From: Clostridiales bacterium
Lineage (GTDB): Bacteria; Bacillota; Clostridia; Peptostreptococcales; Anaerovoracaceae
Assembly (NCBI GenBank): GCA_012515135.1
Contig: JAAYYX010000110.1
Coordinates: forward strand, 1 to 6,975
DNA length: 6,975 bases
Reading direction: 5' to 3'
The translations under genes were made by a program, and so were the position numbers. Position 1 is the first letter of the stretch. Every line of letters begins with the position of its first letter. Below the pieces are notes generated by a model. That model made no database searches and was not told the origin of the DNA. It saw nothing but the letters and a program-made list of their open reading frames with translations. Positions 6,222-6,975 of this stretch are shown here, in pieces.

Positions 6222-6266
6222 ACCCCCTGAAAATGTGATTTCCTATATTTTACATTTACCGGGGGT
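6222..6266. repeat. 15+15 bp imperfect inverted repeat over comEA promoter and RBS
   Basis: Arms 6222-6236 (ACCCCCTGAAAATGT) and 6252-6266 (reverse complement ACCCCCGGTAAATGT) match at 13 of 15 positions around a 15-base centre. The arm nearer the gene contains the AGGGGG ribosome binding site of comEA. The other arm lies in the promoter spacer and reaches the end of the -10 box. In RNA reading through from upstream the arms would pair and hide the ribosome binding site. Confidence 0.85.
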
Positions 6267-6276
6267 GTATTGTCAA
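6247..6276 (-). promoter_or_regulatory. Sigma-A promoter for comEA and probably the surface protein
   Basis: Minus strand: exact TTGACA (6271-6276), an 18-base spacer, then TAAAAT (6247-6252) immediately preceded by TG. The expected start near 6240 leaves a leader of about 25 bases with a strong AGGGGG ribosome binding site. It sits in the 103-base gap (6216-6318), which holds no gene. Confidence 0.7.
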
Positions 6277-6307
6277 TATTTTACTGTAATTTATTTACAT
6301 TTATTCA

Positions 6308-6340
6308 AGAGCTGTTTTTTATGTCTTCAGGAACAGCTCT
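6308..6340 (-). repeat. Stem-loop across the stop codon of the DUF2344 gene
   Basis: Arms AGAGCTGTT (6308-6316) and AACAGCTCT (6332-6340) are exact 9-base complements around a 15-base loop that contains the stop codon. On the minus strand no T-run follows, so it is not a canonical Rho-independent terminator. It could be a weak terminator or a 3'-end stabilising hairpin. Confidence 0.55.
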
Positions 6341-6975
6341 GTCCTCATGATTTCAATGTTTTCCGGCATTACATCAAGCCCTGCAAATTCACAAAATGCC
6401 TTTTGCAACAGAGCCGGGCTCAGATTGTTCTCGCTTCCGGCCGCGATTTTAGTTGACATAAATATATTATTGCCGTCGGTGTTAACTGTCAGATATTCTA
6501 TCATGGGCCTTATATTTATTTCCACCTCTCCCGCAGAATTTTTTGCACCGTCGTTTCTTTTTTTGCCGGATCTTTTTTTTGCTTTTTTGCTGACTTTTAT
6601 CTCATTCATTCTCATGAAATCTTCAGCCCTGTCTGATAGCTCTTCTGTCCCATATGTCTTTGCAGCTTCTTTTGCTTTTGTTGTTTCTGTTGCTTCTGCT
6701 GCTTCTGTTGTTTCTGATACTTCTCCGCCGCAGCTTTCCGGCGAGATTTTGATTATATACTCGGCATGAGTCACCCGTGAAGCCAGCGATTTTCCCGTTT
6801 CAGAAATTTTTACGCACTCCATGACAGCTATCCCCCTTGGCAGCTCTCTTCCCAGTTTTTCAGCGATCACGGGAGTTTCAAAGCTCTCTTCAGTCTGGAA
6901 TTCCAAAAGTTCTCCAAGAGAAGTATATCCCAGCGAAAGGGGCTGTGCAAAGGATATCCTGGGATGAGGGTTGAA
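6319..6975 (-). CDS. DUF2344 / TIGR03936-type radical-SAM-linked protein, 5' end beyond window
   Basis: The C-terminal 218 residues of a gene whose start is outside the right edge. The visible part begins FNPHPRISFAQPLSLGYTSL, the hallmark of the DUF2344 family that is encoded next to, or fused with, a TIGR03960 radical SAM protein. The late motifs AEYIIKI (71-77), VEINIRPMIEYL (151-162) and the ending EIMRTELFL also fit. Its biochemical role is not established. Between conserved parts (about residues 82-142) lies a low-complexity insert: a Thr/Glu/Ala/Lys run (86-106), then a strongly basic KVSKKAKKRSGKKR (127-140). The TTG at 6906 is not the start, because the conserved frame continues upstream of it without a break. 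In many Bacillota this gene is followed by ribonuclease G and ribosomal protein genes; here comEA follows with its own promoter. Confidence 0.88.
   Translation of the reverse strand, partial: FNPHPRISFAQPLSLGYTSLGELLEFQTEESFETPVIAEKLGRELPRGIAVMECVKISETGKSLASRVTHAEYIIKISPESCGGEVSETTEAAEATETTKAKEAAKTYGTEELSDRAEDFMRMNEIKVSKKAKKRSGKKRNDGAKNSAGEVEINIRPMIEYLTVNTDGNNIFMSTKIAAGSENNLSPALLQKAFCEFAGLDVMPENIEIMRTELFLKT
6652..6720 (-). repeat. Low-complexity Thr/Ala/Glu/Lys codon run
   Basis: Encodes about residues 86-108 of the DUF2344 protein. On the plus strand it is an irregular series of TTCTG, TTGC and TTTC units, a microsatellite-like tract prone to gain and loss of codons. It lies in an internal linker rather than in a conserved core segment. 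Confidence 0.7.

Noticed and set aside
6308..6340. A classical Rho-independent terminator after the DUF2344 gene.
   Set aside because: The 9-bp stem is real, but the minus strand has no following T-run; the T-run seen on the plus strand is in the loop.
6904..6906. A TTG start codon for the gene at 6319-6906.
   Set aside because: The conserved FNPHPRISFA motif continues in the same frame upstream to the window edge, so the gene is partial.

Overview
The window is moderate-GC bacterial DNA with every supported gene on the minus strand, so transcription runs from high to low coordinates. The gene families point to an anaerobic Gram-positive of the Bacillota, probably class Clostridia: a nifS-nifU-mnmA cluster, a DUF896 (YnzC-like) small protein, an SLBB-HhH ComEA, and a thioester/SpaA surface protein with a C-terminal wall-anchor signal. 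No genus can be named from the sequence alone. No mobile element, CRISPR array, tRNA or rRNA was seen.

In transcription order, the window opens inside a DUF2344 / TIGR03936-type radical-SAM-linked gene (6975 to 6319), cut by the right edge. A 103-base gap follows. It carries a promoter with an exact TTGACA -35 box and a 15+15 bp imperfect inverted repeat that covers the -10 box and the comEA ribosome binding site. Next come comEA (6215 to 5565) and, only 21 bases later, an 804-residue cell-surface protein (5543 to 3129) with a predicted Cys-Gln thioester domain, four CnaB/SpaA-type repeats and an anchor signal. These two genes look like one operon.

The junction at about 3030-3073 is the most striking non-coding site. 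It holds a perfect 30-bp palindrome followed by a T-run (a terminator for the surface-protein transcript). The palindrome also contains the -10 box of a perfectly consensus promoter (TTGACA, 17 bases, TATAAT) for the next gene. Read-through RNA would form the hairpin, whereas RNA started at this promoter would begin inside its second arm and escape it.

Downstream lie a 71-residue DUF896 protein, then the sulfur-trafficking cluster nifS (cysteine desulfurase), nifU (Fe-S scaffold) and mnmA (tRNA 2-thiouridylase). NifS takes sulfur from cysteine; NifU uses it for Fe-S clusters and MnmA for thiolating wobble uridine 34 in tRNA. nifS and nifU are 4 bases apart, and nifU overlaps mnmA by 47-59 bases.

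The items most worth following up are the two promoters built into inverted repeats, the comEA-adhesin pairing, and matching 15-bp in-frame tandem duplications near the 5' ends of both of those genes. A Gln replaces the usual catalytic Glu in the second SpaA repeat. I see no complete undescribed system here; the unusual content is regulatory architecture and gene pairing.
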